A program made the position numbers and the translations under genes. 64,000 nt of DNA from Stenotrophomonas sp. ZAC14D1_NAIMI4_1. Lineage in GTDB: Bacteria > Pseudomonadota > Gammaproteobacteria > Xanthomonadales > Xanthomonadaceae. This document shows positions 8,037-17,671 of this stretch, piece by piece. The stretch covers positions 3,934,125 through 3,998,124 of the forward strand of contig NZ_CP026001.1 in the NCBI RefSeq assembly GCF_003086775.1, written 5' to 3'. How positions within the stretch are numbered: position 1 is the stretch's first letter; each line of letters begins with the position of its first letter. The notes beneath the pieces are model-generated. The model was not told the DNA's origin. It ran no database searches and saw only the letters and a list, made by a program, of their open reading frames with translations.

Positions 8037-10214
8037 TCAGTCCGCCCAGCGGCCTGCGCCGGTGGACTGCGGCAGCACCTGGGCCGACAGCGGGCGGTCG
8101 GTTTCCAGCAGGTTCACCGCATCGGACAGGATCGAGGCGGATTCACGCAGCAGCGGGTCCGGACGCTTCTCGGCGGCCTTCTCGCGGGCGGCATCCTTGA
8201 CGATGTCGCGCTCGTTGCCGGTCAGGCCGTCATCGCTGCTGTCATCGGCCAGCGGGTCCAGGGCCAGGCCCAGTTCCTTGCGGACGACCTGGCGGTCCTT
8301 GCGCTGCTTGTCCTGGCGCTCACGCTCGGCCAGGCGGGTCGCCTCGTTGAGCGAGACGTACTTCTTGGCCGCTTCGGTACGGAACTGCTGCACGTCCTCG
8401 TTCCACCACTGGAATTCCTTGTCGGTGGCGATGCGGGCTTCGTGGCGCGACTCCAGCTTGGGCAGCAGCGGTGCGAAGTTGCCGTACTGGGTGTGCGGCA
8501 CGGCCGCGATGCGGGTCCACGGCAGCGCGTTGTCGTAGGTGCTTTCGCCGAACTCGGTGGCATCGACGCTGGCCGGGAACGCCAGGTCCGGCACCACGCC
8601 CTTGTGCTGGGTGCTGCTGCCGCTGATGCGGAAGAACTGGGCGATGGTCAGCTTCACCTGGCCAAAGCGCTGGGTCTCGCCGCTGGGCCAGCGGTCCAGG
8701 TCGACGATGTTCTGCACGGTGCCCTTGCCGAAGGTGGTTTCACCGATGACCAGGCCACGGCCGTAATCCTGGATGGCACCGGCGAAGATTTCCGATGCCG
8801 AGGCCGAACCACGGTTGATCAGCACGGCCAGCGGGCCATCCCAGGCAACCCCCTGGTTGCGGTCGCTGTTGACGGTGACGCGGCCACCGGATTCGCGCAC
8901 CTGCACCACCGGGCCCTGTTCGATGAACAGGCCGGTCAGTTCGATGGCTTCATCAAGCGAACCACCGCCATTGCTGCGCAGGTCCAGTACCACGCCGTCC
9001 AGCTTGTCGGCCTTGAAGCCGGCCAGCAGCTTGGCGACGTCGCGCGTCGCCGAGGCGTAGTCGGCCGCGTTGCGGCGACGGCCTTCGAAATCCTGGTAGA
9101 AGGTCGGCAGCTTGATCACGCCCACCTTGCGCTCGGGCTGGCCATCCTTGCCCGGGATGGTCATGGTTTCGCCCTTGGCGGCCTGCTCGGCCAGGCGCAC
9201 CTTCTGACGGGTCAGCAGCAGGGTGTGGTGCTTGCCGTCCACGCCGTCCTCGGCGGAGATGAACTCCAGCCGGACCTGCGTGTCCTTGGCGCCACGGATC
9301 TTGGCCACCACGTCATCGATGCGCCAGCCGATCACATCGTCCACCGGCCCGGACTTGCCCTGGCCGACGCCGACGATGCGGTCGCCCGGCTTCAGGGTGC
9401 CGTCCACCGCGGCCGGGCCACCGGCGATGATCTCGCGGATCACCACCATGTCGTCCTGGCGCTGCAGCTGCGCGCCGATGCCTTCCAGCGACAGCGACAT
9501 CGCCTGGTTGAAGTTCTCGGCAGTGCGCGGGGTGAAGTAGTCGGTATGCGGGTCGACGGCGCTGGTGTAGGCGTTCATGAAGAACTGGAAGACATCCTCG
9601 CCCTTCAGCTCGTTGACGCTCTTTTCCAGCGTGGCGTAGCGCTTGTCCAGGGTCTTGCGGATGTCGTCGGACTTCTTGCCGGCCAGCTTCAGGCGCAGCC
9701 AGTCGTTCTTCACCGACTTGCGCCACAGCTCATCGAGCTCGGCGTTGCTGGCCGCCCACGGCACGTCCTTGCGGTCGTATTCGAAGCGCTCGTCGGCGGT
9801 GAAGTCCGGCTCCTGCTTCAGCAGCTTGCGTGCATAACCGACGCGCTCGCCCACGCGCTGCTTGTAGACCGCGAACACTTCAAAGGCAGGCTCCAGTTCG
9901 CCGCCGCGGATGGCGTTGGCGATGCCGGCCTGGAACGGCGCGAAACGGGCCACGTCGGCCTGGGTGAAGTACTGCTTGCCGCCGTCGAGGGTTTCCAGGT
10001 AACGCTTGAACACGTCCTTGGAGGTGGCCTCGTCCAGCGCGCGCGGCCGGTAGGCGTAGCGGCTGTCGGACAGCAGGCCGTAGACCAGCTTGGAGGTGGT
10101 GACCTGGTCGGCGGTCGCGGCCGCCGGCAGCGCCGGCGAGTCGGCCTTGGCCGCCAGCGCCAGCGGCGCGACCAGCGCCAGGGCCATCAGGAATGCGGGG
10201 GCTTTGAATTTCAT
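8037..10214 (-). CDS. prc: Tail-specific (carboxy-terminal processing) periplasmic protease
   Basis: A 725-residue S41A protease with a signal peptide ending near AKA-D (residue 24). A long N-terminal helical domain is followed by a PDZ domain (about 240-330, with GIGAQLQRQDD and GDRIVGVGQG). The protease core contains LRSNGGGSLDEAIEL, the nucleophile region NRGSASASEIFAGA and the catalytic-lysine region GETTFGKGTVQ. The C-terminal extension corresponds to the DUF3340 part of Prc. Prc degrades periplasmic proteins from their C-termini and trims peptidoglycan enzymes and lipoproteins, which suits the neighbouring cell-wall locus. Length and domain order match E. coli Prc (about 680 aa). Confidence 0.95.
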   Translation of the reverse strand: MKFKAPAFLMALALVAPLALAAKADSPALPAAATADQVTTSKLVYGLLSDSRYAYRPRALDEATSKDVFKRYLETLDGGKQYFTQADVARFAPFQAGIANAIRGGELEPAFEVFAVYKQRVGERVGYARKLLKQEPDFTADERFEYDRKDVPWAASNAELDELWRKSVKNDWLRLKLAGKKSDDIRKTLDKRYATLEKSVNELKGEDVFQFFMNAYTSAVDPHTDYFTPRTAENFNQAMSLSLEGIGAQLQRQDDMVVIREIIAGGPAAVDGTLKPGDRIVGVGQGKSGPVDDVIGWRIDDVVAKIRGAKDTQVRLEFISAEDGVDGKHHTLLLTRQKVRLAEQAAKGETMTIPGKDGQPERKVGVIKLPTFYQDFEGRRRNAADYASATRDVAKLLAGFKADKLDGVVLDLRSNGGGSLDEAIELTGLFIEQGPVVQVRESGGRVTVNSDRNQGVAWDGPLAVLINRGSASASEIFAGAIQDYGRGLVIGETTFGKGTVQNIVDLDRWPSGETQRFGQVKLTIAQFFRISGSSTQHKGVVPDLAFPASVDATEFGESTYDNALPWTRIAAVPHTQYGNFAPLLPKLESRHEARIATDKEFQWWNEDVQQFRTEAAKKYVSLNEATRLAERERQDKQRKDRQVVRKELGLALDPLADDSSDDGLTGNERDIVKDAAREKAAEKRPDPLLRESASILSDAVNLLETDRPLSAQVLPQSTGAGRWAD

Positions 10215-10375
10215 GAACGTGCTCGAAGGCGCCTTGCCAAGGGGGAGACTGCGTGGTGTTCAGACACCACGACAGTGCCGAAAGTTGCCGTGTTTGTCAC
10301 CCGGCCGCGTTCGGTGGAAAACCAGCCTAGCGGGGCCGGTGTAGCAAATTGTGAATGCAGGCGAAGGCGTGCGGA

Positions 10376-10439
10376 CCAACGGTCCGCACCCACCGGTGAG
10401 GGGGGTCCGCACCCACCAGTGCGGAGGTCCGCACCCAGC
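10376..10439. repeat. Divergent REP-like repeats with a shared ggtccgcacccacc core
   Basis: Three imperfect copies of a ggtccgcacccacc-like unit, the first preceded by the palindrome ggaccaacggtcc, fill the short gap between lipA and the start region of prc. They differ from the GTAG class. They may act as 3' hairpins for lipA, which ends at 10440. Confidence 0.6.
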
Positions 10440-11450
10440 TCAGGCGACGCCGGCGCCCTTGGCCTGGACGTCGGCGTGGTACGACGAGCGCACCATCGGG
10501 CCGGAGGCCACGTGGCTGAAGCCCAGCTCGTAGCCGTAGTCTTCCAGCGCCTTGTAGTCCTCGGGGGTCCAGTACTTCAGCACCGGGTGGTGGTGCGCGG
10601 TCGGCTGCAGGTACTGGCCGATGGTGATCATGTCCACGTCATGCGCGCGCAGGTCGCGCATGGTGGCCTTGATCTGCTCGAACTCCTCGCCCAGGCCCAG
10701 CATGATGCCGCTCTTGGTCGGCACCGACGGATGCTGCGCCTTGAAGTTCTTCAGCAGGTTCAGCGACCACTGGTAATCGGCACCCGGGCGCACGTTGCGG
10801 TACAGGTCCGGTACGGTTTCGATGTTGTGGTTGAACACATCCGGCGGGTTCTGCGCCAGGATCTCCAGCGCGCGCTCCATGCGGCCCTTGCCACGGAAGT
10901 CCGGGGTCAGCACCTCGATGCGGGTGCCCGGCGACTTCTCGCGGATGGCGGTGATGCAGTCGACGAAGTGCTGGGCACCGCCGTCGCGCAGGTCATCGCG
11001 GTCGACGCTGGTCACCACCACGTACTTCAGGCCCATGTCGGCCACGGTCTGGCCGAGGGTGGCCGGCTCGTTGGCATCCGGCGGCTTGGGGCGGCCGTGG
11101 GCCACGTCGCAGAACGAGCAGCGACGGGTGCAGACCTCGCCCAGGATCATGAAGGTGGCGGTGCCGTGGCTGAAACATTCGTGGATGTTCGGGCAGCTGG
11201 CTTCCTCGCACACGGTCACCAGGCGGTTCTCGCGCAGCTTGGCCTTCAGGTTCTGCACGGCATTGCCCGAAGGAATGCGCACGCGGATCCAAGACGGCTT
11301 GCGCAGCACCGGTGCGTCGGCGAACTGCACCGGCGAACGGTTGATCTTGTCCCCGCCCATCTGCTTGACGCCCACCTGCAGCGGCGCGGCGGACGGAAGC
11401 TCGGCCTGCACGATCTGCAGGGGGATGGTGCGGGCGGTGGTCTCAGTCAT
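10440..11450 (-). CDS. lipA: Lipoyl synthase (radical SAM)
   Basis: 336 residues. The auxiliary cluster motif [12 protein letters not shown] and the radical-SAM motif CTRRCSFC are both present, and the C-terminal RSSY motif (VRSSYHAD) that ligates the auxiliary cluster is intact. The enzyme inserts two sulfur atoms into octanoyl groups on lipoyl domains of 2-oxoacid dehydrogenases and the glycine cleavage H protein. It follows lipB with an 18-bp gap, forming a ybeD-lipB-lipA operon in the usual gammaproteobacterial order. Confidence 0.97.
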   Translation of the reverse strand: MTETTARTIPLQIVQAELPSAAPLQVGVKQMGGDKINRSPVQFADAPVLRKPSWIRVRIPSGNAVQNLKAKLRENRLVTVCEEASCPNIHECFSHGTATFMILGEVCTRRCSFCDVAHGRPKPPDANEPATLGQTVADMGLKYVVVTSVDRDDLRDGGAQHFVDCITAIREKSPGTRIEVLTPDFRGKGRMERALEILAQNPPDVFNHNIETVPDLYRNVRPGADYQWSLNLLKNFKAQHPSVPTKSGIMLGLGEEFEQIKATMRDLRAHDVDMITIGQYLQPTAHHHPVLKYWTPEDYKALEDYGYELGFSHVASGPMVRSSYHADVQAKGAGVA

Positions 11451-11468
11451 GGCAGTTCCGGGGGGCGG

Positions 11469-12179
11469 TCAGGCGGCCGCAGAAAGATCGGGCAGTTCGG
11501 GCGTGGGCTGCAGCAGAAGGCCAAACTGGCGGGCCAGATGGTCCAGCAGCACCGGCTTGACGGCGTCCATCCCGGACGGGCCACCCAAGTCTACCACCGA
11601 GGTCACCTGCAACCCCTGATAGCCACAGGGGTTGATGCGGTGGAAGGGTTCCAGGTCCATCGACACATTGAAGGCCAGGCCGTGGAAGGTGCAGCCGCGG
11701 CGGACGCGGATGCCGAGCGCGGCGATCTTGGCATCGCCCACGTAGACGCCCGGCGCGCCGTCACGGCGCTCGGCGCCGATGTTCCATTCGCCGAGGGTGT
11801 CGATCAGGGCCTGTTCGATGCGGCAGACGTAGTCGCGCACGCCGATGCCCAGCCGCGGCAAGCGCAGCAGCGGGTAGACCACGATCTGGCCGGGGCCGTG
11901 GTAGGTCACCTGGCCGCCGCGGTCGACGTGCAGCACCGGGATATCGCCCGGCGCCAGTACGTGCTCGTCCTTGCCGGCCTGGCCGAGGGTGAACACCGGA
12001 TCGTGTTCGACCACCCACAGCTCGTCGGCATCGTCGTCGGTCCGCTGGTCGGTGAAGCGCTGCATGGCGCGCCAGACCGGTTCATAGGCCTGGCGACCGA
12101 GGTCGCGCACCACTGCAGGGCGGGCCGGACGCTGCCCGGGGGCAGGTTCGGCCGCGCAGCTGGTGGCTACACCGTCCAC
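11469..12179 (-). CDS. lipB: Octanoyl-[ACP]:protein N-octanoyltransferase
   Basis: 236 residues. The motifs [12 protein letters not shown], the catalytic lysine segment [21 protein letters not shown] and the catalytic cysteine segment [10 protein letters not shown] are all present. LipB moves octanoate from acyl carrier protein to the lipoyl domain, where LipA completes the cofactor. The start overlaps the 3' end of the ybeD-type gene by 13 bp. The first 20 or so residues are poorly conserved, so a slightly later start is possible. Confidence 0.95.
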   Translation of the reverse strand: MDGVATSCAAEPAPGQRPARPAVVRDLGRQAYEPVWRAMQRFTDQRTDDDADELWVVEHDPVFTLGQAGKDEHVLAPGDIPVLHVDRGGQVTYHGPGQIVVYPLLRLPRLGIGVRDYVCRIEQALIDTLGEWNIGAERRDGAPGVYVGDAKIAALGIRVRRGCTFHGLAFNVSMDLEPFHRINPCGYQGLQVTSVVDLGGPSGMDAVKPVLLDHLARQFGLLLQPTPELPDLSAAA

Positions 12180-12445
12180 TTCACTTCCGGGTGGTCGCGC
12201 AGGGCCTGGTGGGCCACGTCGTACTGTTCACGGTTCTCGGCCCGGAACACCAGGCGCACCGAAACGTACTTGCCGTTGGACGAATGCTTCCAGCTGATGC
12301 GCTCGTTCACCACATCGACGCCTGCAGCAATCAGCAGGCTGGGGAGTTCCTGCTCCAGGCCACGGTTGGCTGGGCCCATTGCGCTGAGCTCGAACTGACC
12401 GGGGAACTGGAAGCCGTGATCGGGGTTGTCGGACTTGATTTCCAT
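12167..12445 (-). CDS. ybeD: YbeD/DUF493 family protein
   Basis: The start at 12445 gives a 92-residue protein of the length and pattern of the YbeD/DUF493 family ([16 protein letters not shown], then an ACT-like beta-alpha fold ending in HPEVKWTV). YbeD commonly sits just upstream of lipB and is thought to have a regulatory, ligand-sensing role. Here it overlaps lipB by 13 bp. In-frame codons further upstream exist but are not supported by family length. Confidence 0.88.
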   Translation of the reverse strand: MEIKSDNPDHGFQFPGQFELSAMGPANRGLEQELPSLLIAAGVDVVNERISWKHSSNGKYVSVRLVFRAENREQYDVAHQALRDHPEVKWTV

Positions 12446-12689
12446 GCCCCCATTATCGGGCCGCAGGGCAACAAACCCAAGAGTATTCATCAAGGTCAAA
12501 CGTCGCATCGGCAGTCCGCTGCGTTGCAGGCTGCGGCCCGGTTCAGGCTGCGCCCGGCCCGCCTCCAGTTTCGCTGAAGGGACAAGTGCGTTTTACGGAA
12601 CAGACAAGTGAAGGCGGGAGGCTCGTTCCCTCACGGCGACGGGAGTAACGTGTTGTTGCATAAATCGACCTTCACACGCCAACGACCTG

Positions 12690-13766
12690 ATGATCATTCC
12701 ATCCATGCGTACTGCCGTCACCCTCGGCCTGACCGGCCTCCTGGCGGCGGCCGCCCTGCCCCTCACTGCCCACGCCGCGCAGCAGTGCGGCCCCGATGCG
12801 ATGCGGGAGCACCCGCCACAGGTCAATTTCCGCGTCGACAACGACCTGTTCGGCGCCAAGGACCAGGACCAGGGCTACACCAACGGCGCCCAGCTGACCC
12901 TGGTCTCGCCCAACCTGGTGGACTACACCGATGATCCCTGCCTGCCGCGCCTGGCGCGCTGGGTGAACCGCCACCTCGAACGCCTGCACCCGGGTGAGTT
13001 CGAGCAGCAGAACATGATCTTCAGCCTCGGCCAGGGCATCTACACGCCCACCGATTTCACCCGCAAGGACGTGATCGAGGACGACCGCCCGTACGCCGGC
13101 GTGCTGGTGGCCAGCTTCGGCTACAACGCCCGCCGCGGCGATCGCCTGCAGACCACCCTGCTGACCCTGGGCGTGGTTGGCCCGTGGGCGCAGGGCAAGC
13201 AGGTGCAGAACGCGGTGCATGACCTGCTGGGCGACGAGAAATTCCAGGGCTGGGACAACCAGCTGCACAACGAACCGGTGGTGATGTACACCCACGAGCG
13301 CATGCGGCGCTGGCCGGGCGATGCCAGCGTGAATGCCGGCGGCTGGGGCTGGGATGCGATCAGCCACTACGGCGGCTCGATCGGCAACCTGGAAACCAAG
13401 GCGAATTTCGGCGGTGAAGTGCGTTTCGGCTGGAAGCTGCCCGACGACTTCGGCAGCACCCCGCTGCGCCCGGCAGGCGAGAACACCGCCCCGACCCGCG
13501 GCGGCAAGCCCAGCGGCTGGTCGTGGCACCTGTTCGCCACCACCGATGCGGCCTGGGTGATCCGCGATATCACCCTGGACGGCAACACCTTCCGCGACAG
13601 CCACAGCGTGGACAAGCGCCACGTGGTGGCCTACGGCGGCTACGGCATCGCCGTGATGCGCGGCCGCTGGAAGTTCGCGATGGCCCGTTACCACAGCACC
13701 CGCGAGTTCAACGGCCAGCGTGAAGCCCCGGTGTTCGGCAGCTTCACCATCAGCCGCTCGATGTAG
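12690..13766 (+). CDS. lpxR: LpxR-type lipid A 3'-O-deacylase (DUF2219)
   Basis: An outer-membrane beta-barrel protein of about 355 residues with a signal peptide (LTAHA-AQQ). An ATG at 12705 may be the true start, because it begins the basic n-region. Family motifs are clear: NFRVDNDLFG near the mature N-terminus (the Asn-Asp pair is catalytic or calcium-binding in LpxR), DQGYTNG, GQGIYTPTDF, DDRPYAG, and the His/Glu region VHDLLGDEKFQGWDNQLHNEP. LpxR removes the 3'-acyloxyacyl chain of lipid A. The gene is the only plus-strand gene inside the mre-to-lip block, suggesting later insertion. Confidence 0.82.
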   Translation: MIIPSMRTAVTLGLTGLLAAAALPLTAHAAQQCGPDAMREHPPQVNFRVDNDLFGAKDQDQGYTNGAQLTLVSPNLVDYTDDPCLPRLARWVNRHLERLHPGEFEQQNMIFSLGQGIYTPTDFTRKDVIEDDRPYAGVLVASFGYNARRGDRLQTTLLTLGVVGPWAQGKQVQNAVHDLLGDEKFQGWDNQLHNEPVVMYTHERMRRWPGDASVNAGGWGWDAISHYGGSIGNLETKANFGGEVRFGWKLPDDFGSTPLRPAGENTAPTRGGKPSGWSWHLFATTDAAWVIRDITLDGNTFRDSHSVDKRHVVAYGGYGIAVMRGRWKFAMARYHSTREFNGQREAPVFGSFTISRSM

Positions 13767-13769
13767 GCA

Positions 13770-13876
13770 GGTGCCGACCGTTGGTCGGCACTCTCACTGG
13801 TAGTGCCGGCCGCTGGCCGGCTGCAGGCATCTCCGGATGGGTTCATGAGGAGCCGGCCAGCGGCCGGCACTACCAA
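13770..13876. repeat. Three REP/SMAG palindromes, two in inverted pair
   Basis: A gtgccgaccgttggtcggcac element is followed by gtagtgccggccgctggccggc and, in inverted orientation, gccggccagcggccggcactac. This is the typical paired SMAG arrangement, which can fold into one long hairpin between two convergent genes. Confidence 0.9.
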
Positions 13877-13879
13877 TAA

Positions 13880-13907
13880 GAAAAGGCCGGCTTTCGCCGG
13901 CCTTTTC
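13880..13907. terminator. Bidirectional intrinsic terminator between lpxR and dacC
   Basis: A perfect stem (aaaaggccggc / gccggcctttt) with a tttc loop and A/T tracts on both sides. It is well placed to stop both the plus-strand lpxR transcript and the minus-strand dacC transcript. Confidence 0.85.
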
Positions 13908-13929
13908 ATTCACCACGCCAAGGCGTGGA

Positions 13930-15147
13930 TCATTCCGATTCCCACCACATCCAGAAGCTGTCCCACAGGCGCTTGAAGAAGCCGGCCTGCTCGACGGCGG
14001 CCACGGCCACCAGCGGGGCTTCGGCCACGACCTTGCCATCCAGGGTCACCTTGACGGTGCCGATCTGCTGGCCGGCGGTGAACGGGGCTTCCAGGGTCTT
14101 GGGCACGTCGATGCTGGGCTTCAGGTCGTTGTAGCGACCGCGCGGCACGCTCACCAGCATCGGCTGGGCCACGCCCAGCTGCACCTTGTCGGTGGCACCC
14201 TTCCACACCTTGTGCTCGGCCACGGCCTTGCCCGGCTCATACAGGCGGTGGGTTTCGAAGAAGCGGAAGCCCCAGTTGAGCAGGGCCAGGCTGTCATCGG
14301 CGCGCTGCTTTTCCGACGAACCACCCAGCACCACGGCGATCAGGCGCTGGTCGCCGCGCTGGGCCGAGCTCATCAGGCAGTAGCCGGCTTCGGAGGTGTG
14401 GCCGGTCTTGATGCCGTCCACGCTGCCATCGCGCCACAGCAGCAGGTTGCGGTTGGGCTGCTTGATGTTGCCCACCTGGAATTCCTTCACCTTGTTGTAG
14501 GCGTAGGTTTCCGGGTAGTCACGCACCATCGCGCGGCCCAGCAGCGCCAGGTCGTAGGCGGTGCTGTGGTGGCCTTCGGCGCTCAGGCCGTGGGCGTTGA
14601 CGAAGTGCGAATCCTTCATGCCGATCTTGGCGGCGTAGCTGTTCATCAGCGAAGCAAAGGCTTCCTCGCTGCCGGCCACGTGCTCGGCCAGGGCGATCGC
14701 GGCGTCGTTGCCGGACTGGATCGCCATGCCCTTTTCCATGTCTTCCAGGCGCGCGGTCTGGTTGACCGGGAAGCCGCTGTAGCTGCCGTCGGTGCCGGCG
14801 CCGCCTTCGCGCCAGGCGCGTTCGCTCATCATCACCTGGTCGTCGGCGCGGACCTTGCCGTTCTTGACTTCGGCGGCCACGACATACGAGGTCATCACCT
14901 TGGTGATGCTGGCCGGGGCCAGCTGTTCATGCACGTTCTCGCCCGCCAGCATCTGGCCGGTGGCGTAGTCCATCAGGATCCAGGCCTTGGACGTGCTGGG
15001 CACCGGGGCCGGCGGGGTGGCGACGACCGCCGGGGCGGCAGCAGCAGCGGGCGCCGGGGTGGCCGGGGTCGGCAGCGGCGTCTGGGCGGAAGCCAGGCCA
15101 ACCACCAGGGTGGCGGCCAGGGCGGTGGCGGCGGAACGGAAATTCAT
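13930..15147 (-). CDS. dacC: D-alanyl-D-alanine carboxypeptidase (PBP5/6 class)
   Basis: The start at 15147 gives a 405-residue exported protein: signal peptide, Pro/Ala linker (about 22-50), then the penicillin-binding domain with SITK (SxxK nucleophile), SGN (QSGNDAAIALAEH) and KTG (DGIKTGHTSEAGYC). A C-terminal beta domain follows, then an amphipathic tail (FFKRLWDSFWMWWESE) that anchors such enzymes to the outer face of the inner membrane. It trims pentapeptide stems to tetrapeptides. It is the last gene of the mre/mrd/mltB/rlpA block, 98 bp after rlpA. Confidence 0.94.
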   Translation of the reverse strand: MNFRSAATALAATLVVGLASAQTPLPTPATPAPAAAAAPAVVATPPAPVPSTSKAWILMDYATGQMLAGENVHEQLAPASITKVMTSYVVAAEVKNGKVRADDQVMMSERAWREGGAGTDGSYSGFPVNQTARLEDMEKGMAIQSGNDAAIALAEHVAGSEEAFASLMNSYAAKIGMKDSHFVNAHGLSAEGHHSTAYDLALLGRAMVRDYPETYAYNKVKEFQVGNIKQPNRNLLLWRDGSVDGIKTGHTSEAGYCLMSSAQRGDQRLIAVVLGGSSEKQRADDSLALLNWGFRFFETHRLYEPGKAVAEHKVWKGATDKVQLGVAQPMLVSVPRGRYNDLKPSIDVPKTLEAPFTAGQQIGTVKVTLDGKVVAEAPLVAVAAVEQAGFFKRLWDSFWMWWESE

Positions 15148-15245
15148 TGGACTGCAGGCTCCAGGGGACGGCCAGAATGGAGGATGGTACGAGGGGCCAT
15201 TGTAAGGCCCGTGTGGAAGGGGCCGGCAGCACCGGCCCGGGCGGA

Positions 15246-16526
15246 TCAATCCTTGACGATCTGCGGCGAACCCAGGCCAAGACCTGCGATGCGGCCGACA
15301 AGTTCCGCGGCGCTGGCATGGTCGCTGGCGGGTACGCGCAGGCGGAACAGGGTACGGCCGCCAGCGGCGATGTCGCTGATGGTCGCGCCGACGATGCCGG
15401 CGGCGTTGAGCTGGCCCATTGCGCGGGTCGCGTTGTCGCGGCTGGAGAAGCTGGCGACCTGCACCATCACCGCGCCCACCACCTGCTGCGACAGCGTCGG
15501 GGCCGGGGCGGCGGGCGGCGCGCTGCGCACCGGCGTCGTGCTGGCACGCGGGGTGGCGGCGGCGACGGCCACGGGTGCGGCGGCGACGCTGCGCACCGGC
15601 GGCGCGGCCGGCGGCAGGCTGCTCACCGCGACCTCAGGCAGGGCGCTGCTGGCGGCCTGGGTGGTGGCCGGCTGGCCACGGGCCGGCGCGCCATCGGCGG
15701 GCAGGCGCTGCACCAGGCGGTCGATGTCGCTGGGCGCGGCGGCACGCGGGGCGGGTGCAGGGCGTGCGGCGGCGACGGTCGTGGCAGCCGCCGCGGCTTC
15801 GGCCGCACGACGCTCGCGGCGCGAAGGTTTCTGCGCCAGCAGGTTGCTTTCGCCCGGCTGCAGCGCGCGCACTTCCACGTTGCCGGTGCCGCGCTGGGTG
15901 ATGCCCAGGCGCACGGCGGCGGCGTAGCTGAGGTCGACCACGCGGCCATCATGGAACGGGCCGCGATCGTTGACGCGCACGATCACCGATTCACCGTTGT
16001 CCAGATTGGTCACGCGGGCAAAGCTGGGCAGCGGCAGCGTCTTGTGGGCGGCGGTGAACTGGTACATGTCATAGACCTCGCGGTTGGAGGTCAGGCGGCC
16101 GTGGAACTTGGCGCCGTAATACGACGCGGTGCCGCGCTCGACGTAGTCATGGGTGTCATCGAGCACCTTGTAGGACTTGCCCAGCACCACGTACGGCGAT
16201 TTGTTGCCGATCACCGAGCGCTCGATCGCGGTCACTTCCGGCTCGGGAATGCAGGCCACGTTGGGCACGTAGCTGGGCGTGGTGTCCTTCACCCCCGGCT
16301 TGTACAGGCCGCCGGCGGTGTAGTTGCCGCGGGTGCTGAGATCCTCGGTGGCGGCCGCGTACGGCGAACCGTCCGGGCAGTGCGGCGGGCGCCCGCCTTT
16401 GCCCTTGCCCTGCACCACCGTGCTGGGCACCTTGCCGCCATGGCCGGCACTGGGTTTGTCCGGTGCGCTGCTGCAGGCCGCCAGCGCCAGCACGACCATT
16501 CCGGGGACCAGCCATCTGATGTTCAT
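15246..16526 (-). CDS. rlpA: RlpA septal-ring lytic transglycosylase lipoprotein
   Basis: The ATG at 16526 overlaps the mltB stop by 4 bp and gives a 426-residue lipoprotein (lipobox LALAAC, Cys18). A double-psi beta-barrel domain covers about residues 130-220 (GTASYYGAKFHGRLTSNREVY, VRVNDRGPFHDGRVVDLS). A long Ala/Pro linker leads to a C-terminal SPOR domain (VMVQVASFSSRDNATRAM) that binds denuded glycan at the septum. It cleaves glycan strands lacking stem peptides. Translational coupling with mltB implies matched synthesis of two lytic enzymes. Confidence 0.95.
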   Translation of the reverse strand: MNIRWLVPGMVVLALAACSSAPDKPSAGHGGKVPSTVVQGKGKGGRPPHCPDGSPYAAATEDLSTRGNYTAGGLYKPGVKDTTPSYVPNVACIPEPEVTAIERSVIGNKSPYVVLGKSYKVLDDTHDYVERGTASYYGAKFHGRLTSNREVYDMYQFTAAHKTLPLPSFARVTNLDNGESVIVRVNDRGPFHDGRVVDLSYAAAVRLGITQRGTGNVEVRALQPGESNLLAQKPSRRERRAAEAAAAATTVAAARPAPAPRAAAPSDIDRLVQRLPADGAPARGQPATTQAASSALPEVAVSSLPPAAPPVRSVAAAPVAVAAATPRASTTPVRSAPPAAPAPTLSQQVVGAVMVQVASFSSRDNATRAMGQLNAAGIVGATISDIAAGGRTLFRLRVPASDHASAAELVGRIAGLGLGSPQIVKD

Positions 16527-17671
16527 GCCGGGGGCAGCTCCTGTCCGGCAATGGCCTGCGACAACTGGAACACGGCCATCGCGTACATCTTCGAGAGGTT
16601 GTAGCGGGTGATCGCGTAGTAGTTCTGGAAGCCCAGCCAGTACTGCTTGCCGTTGCTGGCTTCCAGGGTGATCGGGGTGGCGGTGGCACCCGGCTGTACT
16701 GGCGCGCTGGGCTGGTAGCCGCGCTGGGCCAGGTCGGCCAGGGTCCAGGTGGGCATCCACTCGGTCGGGTTGAATTCCTCGCGGCCCGGGGCCAGCGTGG
16801 CCCGCACCGCCACCTGGCCGCCACGCACCCAGCCGCCCTTCTTCACGAAGTAGTTGGCGATGGAGGAGAACACGTCGTCGTAGCTGGTGAACAGGTCGCG
16901 GCGGCCATCGCCGTTGCCATCCACGGCGTAATCCAGGTAGCTGGACGGCATGAACTGGCCCATGCCCATCGCACCGGCATAACTGCCCTTGAGCGTGGTG
17001 ATGTCCAGCTTCTCTTCGCGGCCCAGTTCAAACAGCTTGGCCAGCTCGTCGCGGAAGAACAGTTCGCGGCGCACTTCGCGTTCCAGCTTGGCCGGGTCGC
17101 CGCTGCGCGGGTAATAGAAGGCCAGCGTGTACAGCGCATCGAGCACGCGGTGGCTGCCGGCATTCTTTCCGTAGCTGGTTTCCACGCCGATGATGGCCAC
17201 GATCACTTCGGCCGGCACGCCGGTGCGCTGCTGCACGCGGTCCAGCTCGGCGCGGTGCTCGGCCAGGAACGCGCGGCCGCCATCGATGCGTGCCTTGCTG
17301 ATGAACATCGGACGATATTCATTCCACGGCTTGACCCGCTCGGCGGGCCGCGACATGGCGGCGATGATCGGCTGGCGCACCTGCGCCTGGTCGAGCACGC
17401 GGGCGATCTCGGCCGGTGCCAGGCCATAGCGCTTGGCGGTATCGGCAATGAAATTGGCGCGGGCGGTTTCGAACGGCACCGGGGTGAGGTCGACCGGCGG
17501 CGCAGTGGCGGCGGTCGCTTCCGGGGCGGCTTCGGCCGGGCCCTGCGCGGGCTTGCCGGCCGGATGGCGCGGCGTGCTGCTGGCCTGGGGTGAAGTCGGC
17601 GGGGACGTCGGCTGGGTCGCGCAGGCGACCAGACCGAGGGTGAGCAAGCAGGCCAGGGAGCGTCGAATCAT
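16523..17671 (-). CDS. mltB: Membrane-bound lytic murein transglycosylase B
   Basis: A 382-residue lipoprotein (lipobox LGLVAC, Cys17). The catalytic glutamate lies in AIIGVETSYGKNAGS, and other family signatures are GAMGMGQFMPSSYLDYAVDGNGDG and LAFYYPRSGDPAKLE. MltB cuts the glycan strands to 1,6-anhydro-muropeptides and releases space for new synthesis. It heads the mltB-rlpA-dacC transcript and is preceded by a long (550 bp) gap that contains a perfect ANR/FNR-like dyad. Confidence 0.95.
   Translation of the reverse strand: MIRRSLACLLTLGLVACATQPTSPPTSPQASSTPRHPAGKPAQGPAEAAPEATAATAPPVDLTPVPFETARANFIADTAKRYGLAPAEIARVLDQAQVRQPIIAAMSRPAERVKPWNEYRPMFISKARIDGGRAFLAEHRAELDRVQQRTGVPAEVIVAIIGVETSYGKNAGSHRVLDALYTLAFYYPRSGDPAKLEREVRRELFFRDELAKLFELGREEKLDITTLKGSYAGAMGMGQFMPSSYLDYAVDGNGDGRRDLFTSYDDVFSSIANYFVKKGGWVRGGQVAVRATLAPGREEFNPTEWMPTWTLADLAQRGYQPSAPVQPGATATPITLEASNGKQYWLGFQNYYAITRYNLSKMYAMAVFQLSQAIAGQELPPA

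Noticed and set aside
6825..12398. 1857-codon plus-strand open frame across the DUF2242, prc, lipA, lipB and ybeD region
   Set aside because: It runs antisense to several conserved genes and through terminators and repeats. It is explained by high third-position GC.
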